This document shows, piece after piece, positions 43,043-51,805 of a stretch of 64,000 bases of DNA. The stretch comes from Ideonella margarita. Its GTDB lineage: Bacteria > Pseudomonadota > Gammaproteobacteria > Burkholderiales > Burkholderiaceae_C. How positions within the stretch are numbered: position 1 is the stretch's first letter; each line of letters opens with the position of its first letter. Position numbers and translations under genes: made by a program. The stretch lies in assembly GCF_038066635.1 (NCBI RefSeq), contig NZ_JBBUTI010000001.1:558001-622000 (forward strand). Direction: 5' to 3'. The notes under the pieces are model-generated. The model made no database searches. It was not told the DNA's origin and saw only the letters and a program-made list of their open reading frames with translations.

Positions 43043-43675
43043 ATGAAGCTGGTGCTGGCGTCGAACAACGCGAAGAAGCTGAAGGAGCTGACGGCCTTGT
43101 TGTCGCCCCTTCACATCGAGCTGGTCAACCAGGGCGCGCTGGGCGTGGGTGAAGCGGAAGAGCCGCACATCACCTTCGTCGAGAACGCCCTGGCCAAGGC
43201 CCGGCACGCGGCGCAAGCCACCGGCCTGCCGGCCTTGTCTGATGACTCCGGCCTGTGCGTGTCAGCGCTGGGTGGCCGCCCGGGTGTGCAGAGTGCGGTG
43301 TACGCGCCTTACGCACCCGCCGCTGGCGCTGAGCGTGAAGCTGCACGCCAGGGCCAGGACGCTGCCAACAACGCCTTGCTGCTGGCGCGCCTGGGCGGCG
43401 CGATGGATCGCCGCGCCTGCTTTGTCAGCGCCCTGGTGGCCGTGCGCTCAGCCGATGACCCGGAACCCTTGATCGCCTTCGGTCGCTGGCACGGCGAGAT
43501 CCTGACCGCACCGGACGGTGAGGGCGGTTTTGGCTATGACCCGCTGATGTTCATTCCCGCGCTGCAGAGCAGCGTGGCCCGTCTGTCGCCGGACGTGAAG
43601 AACGCACACAGCCACCGTGCGCTGGCCGCCGCGCAACTGCTGCAGTTGATGCGCAGCGCCTGGCACCTGGGTTGA
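43043..43675 (+). CDS. rdgB: XTP/dITP diphosphatase (non-canonical purine NTPase)
   Basis: A 210-residue HAM1/RdgB protein from ATG 43043, with GGAG seven bases upstream; a GTG sits directly before it. Motifs are LVLASNNAKKLKEL, TFVENALAKARHAA, GLPALSDDSGLCVSALGGRPGV and GEGGFGYDPLMFIP. It removes deaminated purine nucleotides from the pool. It belongs to the rph-rdgB-hemW series. Confidence 0.96.
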   Translation: MKLVLASNNAKKLKELTALLSPLHIELVNQGALGVGEAEEPHITFVENALAKARHAAQATGLPALSDDSGLCVSALGGRPGVQSAVYAPYAPAAGAEREAARQGQDAANNALLLARLGGAMDRRACFVSALVAVRSADDPEPLIAFGRWHGEILTAPDGEGGFGYDPLMFIPALQSSVARLSPDVKNAHSHRALAAAQLLQLMRSAWHLG

Positions 43676-43694
43676 GAGCCGCGGACACCTGCCG

Positions 43695-44954
43695 ATGACG
43701 ATGTCGCTGACCGACCGATACCTTCGCCCGGGCACCTTGCAACTGGGTGCGCCGCCACCGTTGTCGGTGTATGTGCACCTGCCCTGGTGCCTGAAGAAGT
43801 GCCCTTACTGCGACTTCAACTCGCACGAGTGGCGGCAGCCTGAAGCCGCCGACGCGCCGGCCCCTGGCCGCCTGCCGCCGCTGGTGGCCGAAGGTGCGGG
43901 CGCGATGCCCGAGCAGCGCTACCTGGACGCCCTCCGCGCCGACCTCGAAGCCAGCCTGCCCATGGTCTGGGGCCGCAGCGTGCATTCGGTGTTCATCGGT
44001 GGTGGCACGCCCAGCCTGTTTTCCCCCGAGTCGATCGGCCGGCTCATCAGCGATCTGCGTCAGTTGCTGCCGATGCAGCCGGGCTGCGAGATCACGATGG
44101 AGGCCAACCCCGGTACCTTCGAGAAAGACCGCTTCCGCGCCTACCGGGCTGCGGGCGTGACGCGCCTGTCCATCGGCGTGCAAAGCTTTGACGATGCCAA
44201 GCTGCAGGCACTGGGCCGCGTGCATGACCGCGAGCAGGCGCTGGCCGCCGTGCAGGAAGCCGCCGCCAGCTTCGACACCTTCAACCTCGATCTGATGTAC
44301 GCCCTGCCGGGGCAGACCATCGACGAGCTGGCGCAAGACCTGCGCACCGCGCTGTCGTTTTCGCCGCCGCACCTGTCGCTCTATCACCTGACGATCGAGC
44401 CCAACACCGCGTTCGCGAACAACCCGCCTGAAGTGCCTGATGACGACACCGGCTCCGACATGCTCGATCTGGTGGCCGACATGACCGGGCAGGCCGGCTT
44501 GCAGCGCTACGAGGTGTCGGCCTATGCGCGGCCCGGGCACCGCTGCGCCCACAACCTGAACTACTGGCAGTTTGGCGATTACCTCGGCATTGGCGCCGGG
44601 GCACACGGCAAGCTGAGCTTCCCGCACCGGGTGGTGCGGCAGGTGCGCTGGCGCGAGCCGGCGGCCTACATGCGTGAGGCGCTGGCGGGCAAGGCCGTGT
44701 CGAACGAGCACGAGGTGACGCGCAAGGCGCTGCCCTTCGAGTTCATGCTCAACACGCTGCGGCTGCGCGACGGCATTGAAGCCGCGCTGTTTGCCGAGCG
44801 CACCGGCTTGCCGCCGTCAGCCGTGGCCCAGGGCCTGCAAGAGGCGCAGGACAAGGGCCTGCTGAAGATCGTGGAAGCGCCGATGGGCCGCGTCTGGCGG
44901 CCCACGGCGCGAGGCTTTGATTTCCTGAGCAATCTGCAGGAAATCTTCCTCTGA
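43695..44954 (+). CDS. hemW: HemW, radical-SAM haem chaperone
   Basis: A 419-residue protein related to HemN. The radical-SAM cluster motif is WCLKKCPYCDFNSHEW (CxxxCxxC). SVFIGGGTPSLFS, EANPGTF, LSIGVQSFDDAKL, NLDLMYALPGQT and NLNYWQFGDYLGIGAGAHG are standard for HemW. It lacks the extended N-terminus of true HemN coproporphyrinogen dehydrogenases, which is why HemW is preferred. It ends 3 bp before the convergent cheB stop. Confidence 0.94.
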   Translation: MTMSLTDRYLRPGTLQLGAPPPLSVYVHLPWCLKKCPYCDFNSHEWRQPEAADAPAPGRLPPLVAEGAGAMPEQRYLDALRADLEASLPMVWGRSVHSVFIGGGTPSLFSPESIGRLISDLRQLLPMQPGCEITMEANPGTFEKDRFRAYRAAGVTRLSIGVQSFDDAKLQALGRVHDREQALAAVQEAAASFDTFNLDLMYALPGQTIDELAQDLRTALSFSPPHLSLYHLTIEPNTAFANNPPEVPDDDTGSDMLDLVADMTGQAGLQRYEVSAYARPGHRCAHNLNYWQFGDYLGIGAGAHGKLSFPHRVVRQVRWREPAAYMREALAGKAVSNEHEVTRKALPFEFMLNTLRLRDGIEAALFAERTGLPPSAVAQGLQEAQDKGLLKIVEAPMGRVWRPTARGFDFLSNLQEIFL

Positions 44955-44957
44955 AGA

Positions 44958-46046
44958 TCAGACGCGGTTGAGCGAGGCGCCGTGGGTCTGGCGCAGCTTG
45001 TCCATCAGGTGCGGCGCGATCTGCCCGAGCGGCAGCACTTCATTGGCCGCGCCATGGTTGATGGCCTCGCGCGGCATGCCGAATACCACGCAGCTGGCCT
45101 CGTCCTGGCAGTAGTTGTAGCTGCCGGCGTCGCGCATGATCTTCATGGCTTTCGCCCCATCGGCGCCCATGCCGGTGAGCATGATGCCGAAGGCATTCGG
45201 GCCGGCCACACGCGCCGCTGATTCGAACAGCACTTCCACCGACGGCTTGTGGCGGTTCACCGGTTCGCCGTCACGCACACGGGCTATGTAGTTGGCGCCC
45301 GAACGCTCGACGCTCAGGTGCAGGCCACCCGGTGCGATGTAGGCATGGCCGGGCAGGATGCGCTCACCGTCGGTGGCTTCCTTCACCCGGATCTTGCACA
45401 GGCCGTCCAGGCGGGCGGCATAGCTGCGCGTGAAGCCCGGCGGCATGTGCTGGGTGATGACCACGGCCGGCGCGTCCGGCGGCAGGTTGATCAGCACTTC
45501 CTTGGTGGCTTCGGTGCCGCCCGTGGAGGCGCCGATGAAGATGATCTTCTCGGTCGACAGTCGGCCCGCACTGGCCAGCATCGGCCGCGGCGCCACCGGC
45601 GCGGCACCGGGCGCTGCCGGGGCGGGCGCCTGCGTGCGCTTGATGTGGGCCTTCGATGCGATGCGCACCTTGTCGGTGATTTCTTCGGCCAGCTGTTTCA
45701 GGCCGTCCGCCACGCCGATCTTGGGCTTGGCGACAAAGTCCACCGCACCCAGCTCCAGCGCCTTCAGCGTGACTTCGGCACCGCGCTCGGTCAGCGTGGA
45801 CACCATCACCACCGGCATCGGGCGCAGGCGCATCAGCTTGGCCAGGAAGTCCAGGCCGTCCATGCGCGGCATCTCCACGTCCAGCGTGATGACGTCCGGG
45901 TTCAGGTTGCGGATCATCTCGCGCGCAGCGTAGGGGTCTGCCGCCGAGCCGATGCATTCCATGTCGGTTTGTCGGTTGATGATTTCGGCCAGCAGGCTGC
46001 GCACCAGGGCCGAATCGTCGACCACGACCACACGGGTCTTGGGCAT
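44958..46046 (-). CDS. cheB: Chemotaxis protein-glutamate methylesterase/deamidase
   Basis: A 362-residue CheB. The receiver domain (residues 1-120) has VVVDDSALVR, the phosphoacceptor in VITLDVEMPRMDG and the conserved lysine in DFVAKP. A Pro/Ala linker (TQAPAPAAPGAAPVAPRP) leads to the methylesterase domain with nucleophile S174 in GASTGGTEA, histidine in QHMPPGFT and aspartate in GMGADGAKAM. It demethylates chemoreceptors for adaptation. It is last in a cheR-cheD-cheB series on the minus strand. Confidence 0.97.
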   Translation of the reverse strand: MPKTRVVVVDDSALVRSLLAEIINRQTDMECIGSAADPYAAREMIRNLNPDVITLDVEMPRMDGLDFLAKLMRLRPMPVVMVSTLTERGAEVTLKALELGAVDFVAKPKIGVADGLKQLAEEITDKVRIASKAHIKRTQAPAPAAPGAAPVAPRPMLASAGRLSTEKIIFIGASTGGTEATKEVLINLPPDAPAVVITQHMPPGFTRSYAARLDGLCKIRVKEATDGERILPGHAYIAPGGLHLSVERSGANYIARVRDGEPVNRHKPSVEVLFESAARVAGPNAFGIMLTGMGADGAKAMKIMRDAGSYNYCQDEASCVVFGMPREAINHGAANEVLPLGQIAPHLMDKLRQTHGASLNRV

Positions 46047-46072
46047 AAACGTCTCCTCGATTGTCTTGTGCG

Positions 46073-46771
46073 TCAGAACAGGTCCACCGAACCACCACCG
46101 GTCGAAGCCGGTGCAGCGCGTTGGGCTGCCACGCGGTCTTGTGCCACCAGGGCCTCGGCATTGGTCGGCGCCAAGCGCTTCACCATGGCCTTGCCGCTGA
46201 AGGGCAGGAAACAGACCTTGCGCGGGTAGATGTCCAGCACATCCTTGGAGACGATGGGAATGCGTTCCGTGGCCAGGAAGTCGGTGACGAACTTGGTGTT
46301 GCGTTCGCCGACGTTGATGGTGTTCATGCCGCTGATGACGGCGCCACCGCCGAAGATCTTGGCCTCCATCGTCAGACGCGAGGCGCCGCGCTTCATCATT
46401 TCGTTGATCAGCAATTCCATCGCATACGTGCCGTAGCGGCCGGATTCACCGGTGCCCTCGGGCAGCATGAAGTGGTTCATGCCTCCGACCTTGGCCTGGC
46501 GGTCCCACAGGCAGGCGGCGATGCACGAGCCCAGCGTGGTCATCACCAGCAGGTCTTCGTTGTCAACGAAGTACTCGCCCGGCAGGATCTTCACGGCTTC
46601 GTTCTTGAAGTGCGCGTCGTAGAAGAAGAACGACGCTTCGCCCGGCTTGCGGGGCTGGGCCTTCAATTTGTCGAGGCGGGCTGTCCGGTTGCCGGTGCCT
46701 GCCGCCAGGAGTCCGGGCGGGGGCAGGTTGCCGCGGGCGCCGGGGATCGGGGTCGAAGAGAGTGTGGCCAT
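46073..46771 (-). CDS. cheD: Chemoreceptor glutamine deamidase CheD
   Basis: A 232-residue CheD. The catalytic pair is C83 in TLGSCIAACLWD and H100 in GGMNHFMLPEG, with EAKIFGGGAVISGMN further on. An N-terminal extension of about 35 residues and a flexible Ala-rich tail lie outside the core. It deamidates receptor glutamines and can bind CheC or CheY partners in other bacteria. It lies 26 bp upstream of cheB and 71 bp after cheR. Confidence 0.95.
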   Translation of the reverse strand: MATLSSTPIPGARGNLPPPGLLAAGTGNRTARLDKLKAQPRKPGEASFFFYDAHFKNEAVKILPGEYFVDNEDLLVMTTLGSCIAACLWDRQAKVGGMNHFMLPEGTGESGRYGTYAMELLINEMMKRGASRLTMEAKIFGGGAVISGMNTINVGERNTKFVTDFLATERIPIVSKDVLDIYPRKVCFLPFSGKAMVKRLAPTNAEALVAQDRVAAQRAAPASTGGGSVDLF

Positions 46772-46842
46772 GAGCGGGTGTCCGTCAGTCGCAAACAGGA
46801 ATGAGGTCGGTGTCGGTCAGGGGGGCGGTTGGGCAGAAGGCC

Positions 46843-47715
46843 TCAGACACGCTGGTAGATCGTCTTGCCGCGCAGGTGGAACAAATCGCGCGAATCGGTG
46901 AAGTTCTCGGAGTGACCGACAAACAGCAGGCTGCCGGGCTTCATCACGCCGTGAATGCGCTCCAGCACCTTGCGCTGGGTGTCGTGATCGAAATAGATCA
47001 TCACGTTGCGGCAGAACACCATGTCGAAGGGCTCGCCCATCGACCAATGCGGCGTCATCAGGTTGAACGGCTTGAAGTCGACCATCTGGCCCAGTTCGGG
47101 CTTGACGCGGATGCTGCCCGAGTTCGGGCCGGTGCCGCGCAGGAAGTGCCGGCGCAGCCGCTCCGGCGACAGCCCGCGAGCGTCAGCCGAATACACGCCG
47201 CGCCGCGCCGTGGCCAGCACCTTGGTGTCGATGTCGCTGGCCATCAGCTTGGCGCCTGAGCGCTCCCCGAGCACCTCGGCCAGCACCATCACGATCGAAT
47301 AGGGCTCTTCACCGGTCGAGGCGGCGTTGCACCAGATGCGGGGCGATTTGCTCATTCCCGGCGCCTTCAGGGCTTCGGCCAGAGCGTGGAAGTGGTGATC
47401 CTCGCGGAAGAAGGATGTGAGGTTGGTGGTCAGGCAGTTGATGAACTCCTGCCACTCCTGGTCGCCGTCGGCGCCGGAGGCGCGCTCCAGCCAGGCCAGG
47501 TAGTCCTTGAAGCTGCGGTGTCCGGTTTCCCGCAGGCGGCGCGACAGGCGGCTGTACACCATGGCGCGCTTGCCCTCGTGCAGGCTGATGCCCGCACGCT
47601 GGTAGATCAATTGGCGCACGCGCTCAAAGTCTGCCGAAGCGAACGTGAATTCGTGGTCGATGGTCTCCGCATCGGCGGAGGCGCCGCGCGAGGAGGGGTC
47701 GAGAAGTTGATTCAT
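46843..47715 (-). CDS. cheR: Chemotaxis protein methyltransferase
   Basis: A 290-residue CheR from ATG 47715; an ATG at 47763 would add 16 residues. The N-terminal helical domain has FERVRQLIYQRAGISLHEGKRAMVYSRL in part. The SAM-binding domain has RIWCNAASTGEEPYSI, LMASDIDTKVLATARRGVY, FKPFNLMTPHW, FDMVFCRNVMIYFD and LFVGHSENF. It methylates receptor glutamates. It is first in the cheR-cheD-cheB series. cheA, cheW and receptor genes are not in this window. Confidence 0.95.
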   Translation of the reverse strand: MNQLLDPSSRGASADAETIDHEFTFASADFERVRQLIYQRAGISLHEGKRAMVYSRLSRRLRETGHRSFKDYLAWLERASGADGDQEWQEFINCLTTNLTSFFREDHHFHALAEALKAPGMSKSPRIWCNAASTGEEPYSIVMVLAEVLGERSGAKLMASDIDTKVLATARRGVYSADARGLSPERLRRHFLRGTGPNSGSIRVKPELGQMVDFKPFNLMTPHWSMGEPFDMVFCRNVMIYFDHDTQRKVLERIHGVMKPGSLLFVGHSENFTDSRDLFHLRGKTIYQRV

Positions 47716-47904
47716 CGTTGAGTTTTTCGTGGCGGCAACGGGCACAGACAGCGGAAAGCGCATTCAGCGCCGTTGGTCCGCCATCTTCCTTTTCGGCCGT
47801 ATTGATCACGACTGAAGTTGAGGGGCGTAACCTGGCCTTTTCCTGCCTATGGGTGGCGGGGGTGCACTGCTAGACTGCGTCGACACCCAAAAAAGTCGCA
47901 AAAC

Positions 47905-48630
47905 GTGCCTCGTTCACTTGACATCCGCCCATCAGATCCAGCTTCGTTGAAGCTGGATCAGGCGTTGCAATTGCTGGTGCAATCCGGGCACAAACCGCCG
48001 CCGGGTGCGCCCGGCAGCGTGGCGTGGCTGCAGGGGCTGATCGATGCCCTGTGCGACCTCTCCAGCCGTGACGCCCTGACTGGCCTGGCGAACCGCCGCA
48101 GCTTCGAGGCCGCGCTGGCCCGGGAAATCGACCGTGTTGCGCGCTCCGGCGAGCCGGCGCTGCTGCTGATCCTCGACATCGACCACTTCAAGCGAGTGAA
48201 CGACACCTACGGCCACGTCGTGGGTGACCAGGTCATCCGGATCGTTGCCGAGGGCCTGGCCGACTGCGTGCGTCCGATGGACTTGCCGGCCCGCGTCGGC
48301 GGTGAAGAATTTGCCGTGATCCTGCCGAATTGCCCGCCGGCGTTCGGGCAGACCGTGGCCGAGCGCATCCGCGCCAAGATTGAATCAAAGATTATTTCGC
48401 TGACGCCTACCCAGCATCTGGGTGTGACGGTCAGCGTGGGCGGTGCCTTTGCGCCGCAATGGGTTCGCTCCTCACCCAGCTTGTGGTGTGAGCGGGCCGA
48501 CCTGCAGCTCTATCGCGCCAAATCCGAAGGCCGCAACCGCACTTGCCTGGAGCCCACGCCCGTCTCGTTGGTCAGCGCCGAAGAAAAGGGGCTGTTGTTT
48601 GGCAACACCCTGTCCGGGGACTCCGAATGA
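47905..48630 (+). CDS. Diguanylate cyclase (GGDEF domain)
   Basis: With GTG 47905 the protein has 241 residues; upstream alternatives add no recognisable sequence and the true start is uncertain. A short helical N-terminus precedes a GGDEF domain with DALTGLANRRSFEAAL, LLILDIDHFKRVNDTYGH and active site GGEEF (residues 132-136). An RxxD inhibitory site (R123-D126, RPMD) lies exactly five residues before it, so product inhibition by c-di-GMP is expected. No sensory or membrane domain is visible. Its stop overlaps the ATG of the MinD-like gene, coupling the two. Confidence 0.9.
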   Translation: MPRSLDIRPSDPASLKLDQALQLLVQSGHKPPPGAPGSVAWLQGLIDALCDLSSRDALTGLANRRSFEAALAREIDRVARSGEPALLLILDIDHFKRVNDTYGHVVGDQVIRIVAEGLADCVRPMDLPARVGGEEFAVILPNCPPAFGQTVAERIRAKIESKIISLTPTQHLGVTVSVGGAFAPQWVRSSPSLWCERADLQLYRAKSEGRNRTCLEPTPVSLVSAEEKGLLFGNTLSGDSE

Positions 48631-49397
48631 ACGCCACCGCTACCAGCAAACAAGCCCGCATCACCGCCATCACCAGCGGCAAGGGCGGCGTTGGCAAGAC
48701 CTTCATCTCGGCCAATCTGGCTGCCGCATTGGCTCGTCAAGGCGAGCGTGTGCTGGTGCTGGATGCCGACCTGGGCCTGGCCAACCTCGACGTGGTGCTG
48801 AACCTCTTTCCCAAGATCACCCTGCATGACGTCTTCACCGGCAAGAACAAGCTGGAAGAGGCCATCCTGCCGGCGCCCGGGGGCTTCTCGGTGCTGCTGG
48901 CTGGCTCCGGCATGGTCGAGTACTCGCGGCTGACGCCCGAGGTGCGCGACCAGCTGCTGGGCGTGATCGAACAGGTCCGGCCGCGGTTCGACCGCATCCT
49001 GCTGGACACCGGCGCCGGCATCTCAGACGTGGTGCTCTACACCGTGTCGCTGGCCGATGAAGTGCTGGTCGTGGCCACGCCTGAGCCGACTTCGCTGACC
49101 GACGCCTACGCCACCATCAAGGTGCTGGCCACGACGCAGGGCCGACGCGACCTGCGCCTGCTCGTCAATCAATCCAGTCGCACCGGCGAAGGCCGCACCA
49201 TTCGTGGCCAGTTGCAGCAAGTGGTCGACCGCTACGTCAGCCCGGGGCTCGACAGCCCGGTCAAGCTGGAGTTCGTGGCCGAAGTGCCGGTGGACAGCGC
49301 GGTGCGCGATGCCGTGAAGCGGCGACAATTGCTGATCGACTGCTTCCCGGGCAGTGCGGCTGCCCAGGCTGTGGTGGCTGCGGCCGCCCGCCTGTGA
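48627..49397 (+). CDS. MinD/ParA-family ATPase (FlhG/FleN-like)
   Basis: A 256-residue deviant-Walker ATPase: ITAITSGKGGVGKTFISANLA at the start (Walker A, with the signature lysine), VLVLDADLGLANLDVVL as switch I, LLDTGAGIS as Walker B, and a C-terminal half with LLVNQSSRTGEG. GLANLDVVLNL fits FlhG/FleN proteins, which set flagellar number and position, but flhF or fliA are not next to it. The coupling to a GGDEF cyclase is suggestive because FleN-type ATPases act in c-di-GMP circuits. A general MinD-like role cannot be excluded. Confidence 0.85.
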   Translation: MNATATSKQARITAITSGKGGVGKTFISANLAAALARQGERVLVLDADLGLANLDVVLNLFPKITLHDVFTGKNKLEEAILPAPGGFSVLLAGSGMVEYSRLTPEVRDQLLGVIEQVRPRFDRILLDTGAGISDVVLYTVSLADEVLVVATPEPTSLTDAYATIKVLATTQGRRDLRLLVNQSSRTGEGRTIRGQLQQVVDRYVSPGLDSPVKLEFVAEVPVDSAVRDAVKRRQLLIDCFPGSAAAQAVVAAAARL

Positions 49398-49404
49398 CCC
49401 GCTG

Positions 49405-49827
49405 ATGACCGAACACACAACCCCTGACGCTGCCCCCGCCGAGCCCGTTGCCACCCCGTTCGAGCGCATGGGCGGTGAGCCCGGCGTGCGCGCGCTGGTG
49501 GACCGGTTCTACGACCTGATGGATCTGGAGCCTTCGCTGGCGGTGCTGCGCGAAGTGCACGGCAGCACGCTGGACGACGCCCGCGACAAGCTGTTCTGGT
49601 TCCTGTGCGGCTGGCTGGGTGGCCCGGACTACTTCGTGCAGCGTTTTGGCCATCCGCGCCTGCGCGCCCGCCACCTGCCGTTTTCCATCGGCCGGGTTGA
49701 GCGTGACCAGTGGCTGGCCTGCATGTACCAGGCGATGCGCGAGTGCGAGGTGGAACCCGCACTGGCTGAACGCCTGGAAAAGTCGTTCTTCGACACCGCC
49801 GACTGGATGCGCAACCGGGCCGATTGA
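49405..49827 (+). CDS. Group II truncated haemoglobin
   Basis: A 140-residue protein; ATG 49405 lies 8 bp after the stop of the MinD-like gene. Features of group II (TrHbO) are GGEPGVRALVDRFYDLMD, FWFLCGWLGGPDYFVQRFGHPRLRARH and FSIGRVERDQWLACM, with the proximal histidine in the GHPRLRARHLPF region. Such globins bind oxygen or NO and take part in redox or nitrosative protection. It ends 29 bp before the convergent DUF1839 gene; I see no terminator in the gap. Confidence 0.9.
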   Translation: MTEHTTPDAAPAEPVATPFERMGGEPGVRALVDRFYDLMDLEPSLAVLREVHGSTLDDARDKLFWFLCGWLGGPDYFVQRFGHPRLRARHLPFSIGRVERDQWLACMYQAMRECEVEPALAERLEKSFFDTADWMRNRAD

Positions 49828-49856
49828 GGCCCTGTTGCCGCGACCTTTTGTGGTGG

Positions 49857-50882
49857 TTACTGGCGCTGCTGCCAGGCCGCCAGCGCACCCCAACCTTCGT
49901 CCCACGCCGACGCCATGTCGGAAAACAGCGTGCCAGGATCAGCCGGACGGCTGCTGTTGACCATGCGCGCGCCCTTCAGGATGAAAGTCTTGGCCTGGGC
50001 CGACAACTGCTCAAACGCGGCGATGGCGCGGCTCAGTTCCTCGTCCCGCTGATCGCCCGACCACCAGGCAATCCAGCGGGCCGCCAGCTCGAAGGCCGAG
50101 CCCATCTGGCGGGTGCCTGCAAAGGCCCACGCGTGGTAGTGCGGCAGGCCTTGTTCGCGCAGGGCGGGCAGCTCTTGCAGGAAGCGCTCAGCAAAGCGCT
50201 GCACCGGGTTGTGCACCGGGCGGCGCGCCAGCAGGCCGGGCAACTCGGCACGCGCCAGCGCATGCAGCTCGGCCGATGGCCGCTGGCGCGTGCGGTCGAG
50301 GCGGATGAACTCGGCGAACAGCGGCAGGGCCACGGCATCGGCCGGCCGCGGCGTCAGGCCGAAGGTGCCGTCAAAATCCTCACCCGTCAGCTCAAAGCAG
50401 CCGGCGTTGTGGAAGTAAACCAGGCGCTTGGCGGCGGCATCGACGGACACCAGCACGATCGTGGTCTTGGTGTGGTTCTGCCGGTAGTCGGTGCCCGCCA
50501 CGTCCGGCAGCCAGAAGGCGTCGGCTTCGACGCTCAGCAGCTTGCCGGCGGCCAGGTGTTCCAGGGCGTGGTCCAGCAGCGGACGCCAAATCGTCAGCTC
50601 CTGCACGTCGAGGCCATGACGCTCCCGCAGCAGGTCATGCGAGGGCTTGAAGAAGGTCCACTGGTCGCCTTCAAAATCCACCAGGGCACTGGCGCCCATC
50701 ACGGCCAGCGGCTCCAGTGCCAGGCCGTGCAGCACACCGATCCACAGGTCGGTGTAGCAATTTTTCTCGGGCCAGATGGCGCCGCTCGCATGCAGGGCAT
50801 GCGGCAGCTGGTGCAGTGGGCTGGGGCCGGGCCATGCGCTGGCCACCCCGGCCTGCGGGGTGGCTGGTGGCGCGCCGCTCAT
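49857..50882 (-). CDS. DUF1839-family protein of the amino acid:carrier protein cluster
   Basis: A 341-residue protein from ATG 50882, which overlaps the ligase stop by ATGA. Recognisable family segments are WPEKNCYTDLWIGVLHGL, DFEGDQWTFFKPSHDLL, LSVEADAFWLPDVAGTDYRQNHTKTTI, YFHNAGCFELTGEDFDG and FNxxQMGSAFELAARWI-like RQMGSAFELAARWIAWW. From memory, DUF1839 genes usually stand beside amino acid:[carrier protein] ligases. The conserved cysteine in KNCYTDLW, together with His and Asp residues, makes a transferase role conceivable, for example taking an aminoacyl group from the carrier. No experimental function is known to me. No signal peptide or membrane segment. Confidence 0.85.
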   Translation of the reverse strand: MSGAPPATPQAGVASAWPGPSPLHQLPHALHASGAIWPEKNCYTDLWIGVLHGLALEPLAVMGASALVDFEGDQWTFFKPSHDLLRERHGLDVQELTIWRPLLDHALEHLAAGKLLSVEADAFWLPDVAGTDYRQNHTKTTIVLVSVDAAAKRLVYFHNAGCFELTGEDFDGTFGLTPRPADAVALPLFAEFIRLDRTRQRPSAELHALARAELPGLLARRPVHNPVQRFAERFLQELPALREQGLPHYHAWAFAGTRQMGSAFELAARWIAWWSGDQRDEELSRAIAAFEQLSAQAKTFILKGARMVNSSRPADPGTLFSDMASAWDEGWGALAAWQQRQ

Positions 50883-51802
50883 GACCAGAGTTGGGCACGC
50901 ACCTCGGCGGGCCATTGGTTCACGTCGCAGCCGTGGGTCTTGAGCAGGGCCAGCACCACGCGCTCCAGGCCAAAGCCGAGGCAGGCGGTGTGGGCCGTGC
51001 TGCCGTCAGCGCGGCTGATGTCGAACTTGCTGGTGAAGTGCTCCTGGTGCCAGTTGAACGAGCACACGGCGGTGGGCTCAGTGGCTGACACCACGGGCAC
51101 CACGATCTCGAACTTCAGGCGTTGCTCGCGCTGGCTGGTGGCCATCATCTTGCCGGCACGGCCAAAGAACGGGTCGTTCGCCACGTCGCTGTCGGCCGGC
51201 AGCCCCAGGCTGCGCAGCAGGGCCAGCCCGCGCTCCAGCCAGCTGTCGCGCCAGGCTTCCACGGCGTCCGGTGCGCCCACGCGAATGAACTCACGCATGC
51301 GGAAGGATTGCAGCCGTGTCGGCTCGTCAGACGGCTCATGCCGGAAGCACCAGTTGCGGGTGGTGACCAGGCGGCCACCCTCGGGCAGCAGGCCACTGAA
51401 CATCGGGTAGACCGGATAGCAGGCCGCGGGCAGCAGCATCAGGTCGGTGATGTCGAGAAAGCTCTCCCAGCGCTCGCCAGCGCGTGCCTGGTCGGCCATC
51501 TCGCGTGCCTGCAGGCCCGTGCCGAAGAAGCTGTGGATGCTGCCGATGAGCTGCGGGAAGTTGTCGAGATAACCCATCTTCTCGATCATGGTGCGGGCCA
51601 CCACGGGCGGGAAGGTCATCGCTTCGGCGCCGTCGTCTGCCGCGCTGTTCATGACCAGGGCATCAAAGCGTTCGAGGATGTCCTCGAACACCGGCCCGCG
51701 GCCGTAGGCGCCGCGGATGCCCGTGGGCAGGATCAGTCCGTGCGCTGCCAGCTCATCATGGAAGGCGTGCGGATCGTAGGCGTCAATGGTGTGGTTCGTC
51801 AT
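50879..51802 (-). CDS. Amino acid:[carrier protein] ligase (aminoacyl-tRNA synthetase-like)
   Basis: A 307-residue homologue of the catalytic core of atypical seryl-tRNA synthetases, lacking a tRNA-binding domain. Likely zinc ligands are C128 (PAACYPVYP), E171 (FRMREFIRVG) and C274 (TACLGFGLER), a Cys-Glu-Cys set like that of the Bradyrhizobium amino acid:[carrier protein] ligases. Class II motif 2 is RNWCFRHE with FRMREF and motif 3 is GFGLERVVLALL. The known reaction activates glycine or alanine with ATP and loads it on the phosphopantetheine of a small carrier protein. It lies 3 bp after the dehydrogenase gene; the carrier gene is at 54145. The amino acid chosen here cannot be read by eye. 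Confidence 0.92.
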   Translation of the reverse strand: MTNHTIDAYDPHAFHDELAAHGLILPTGIRGAYGRGPVFEDILERFDALVMNSAADDGAEAMTFPPVVARTMIEKMGYLDNFPQLIGSIHSFFGTGLQAREMADQARAGERWESFLDITDLMLLPAACYPVYPMFSGLLPEGGRLVTTRNWCFRHEPSDEPTRLQSFRMREFIRVGAPDAVEAWRDSWLERGLALLRSLGLPADSDVANDPFFGRAGKMMATSQREQRLKFEIVVPVVSATEPTAVCSFNWHQEHFTSKFDISRADGSTAHTACLGFGLERVVLALLKTHGCDVNQWPAEVRAQLWS

Positions 51803-51805
51803 GGT

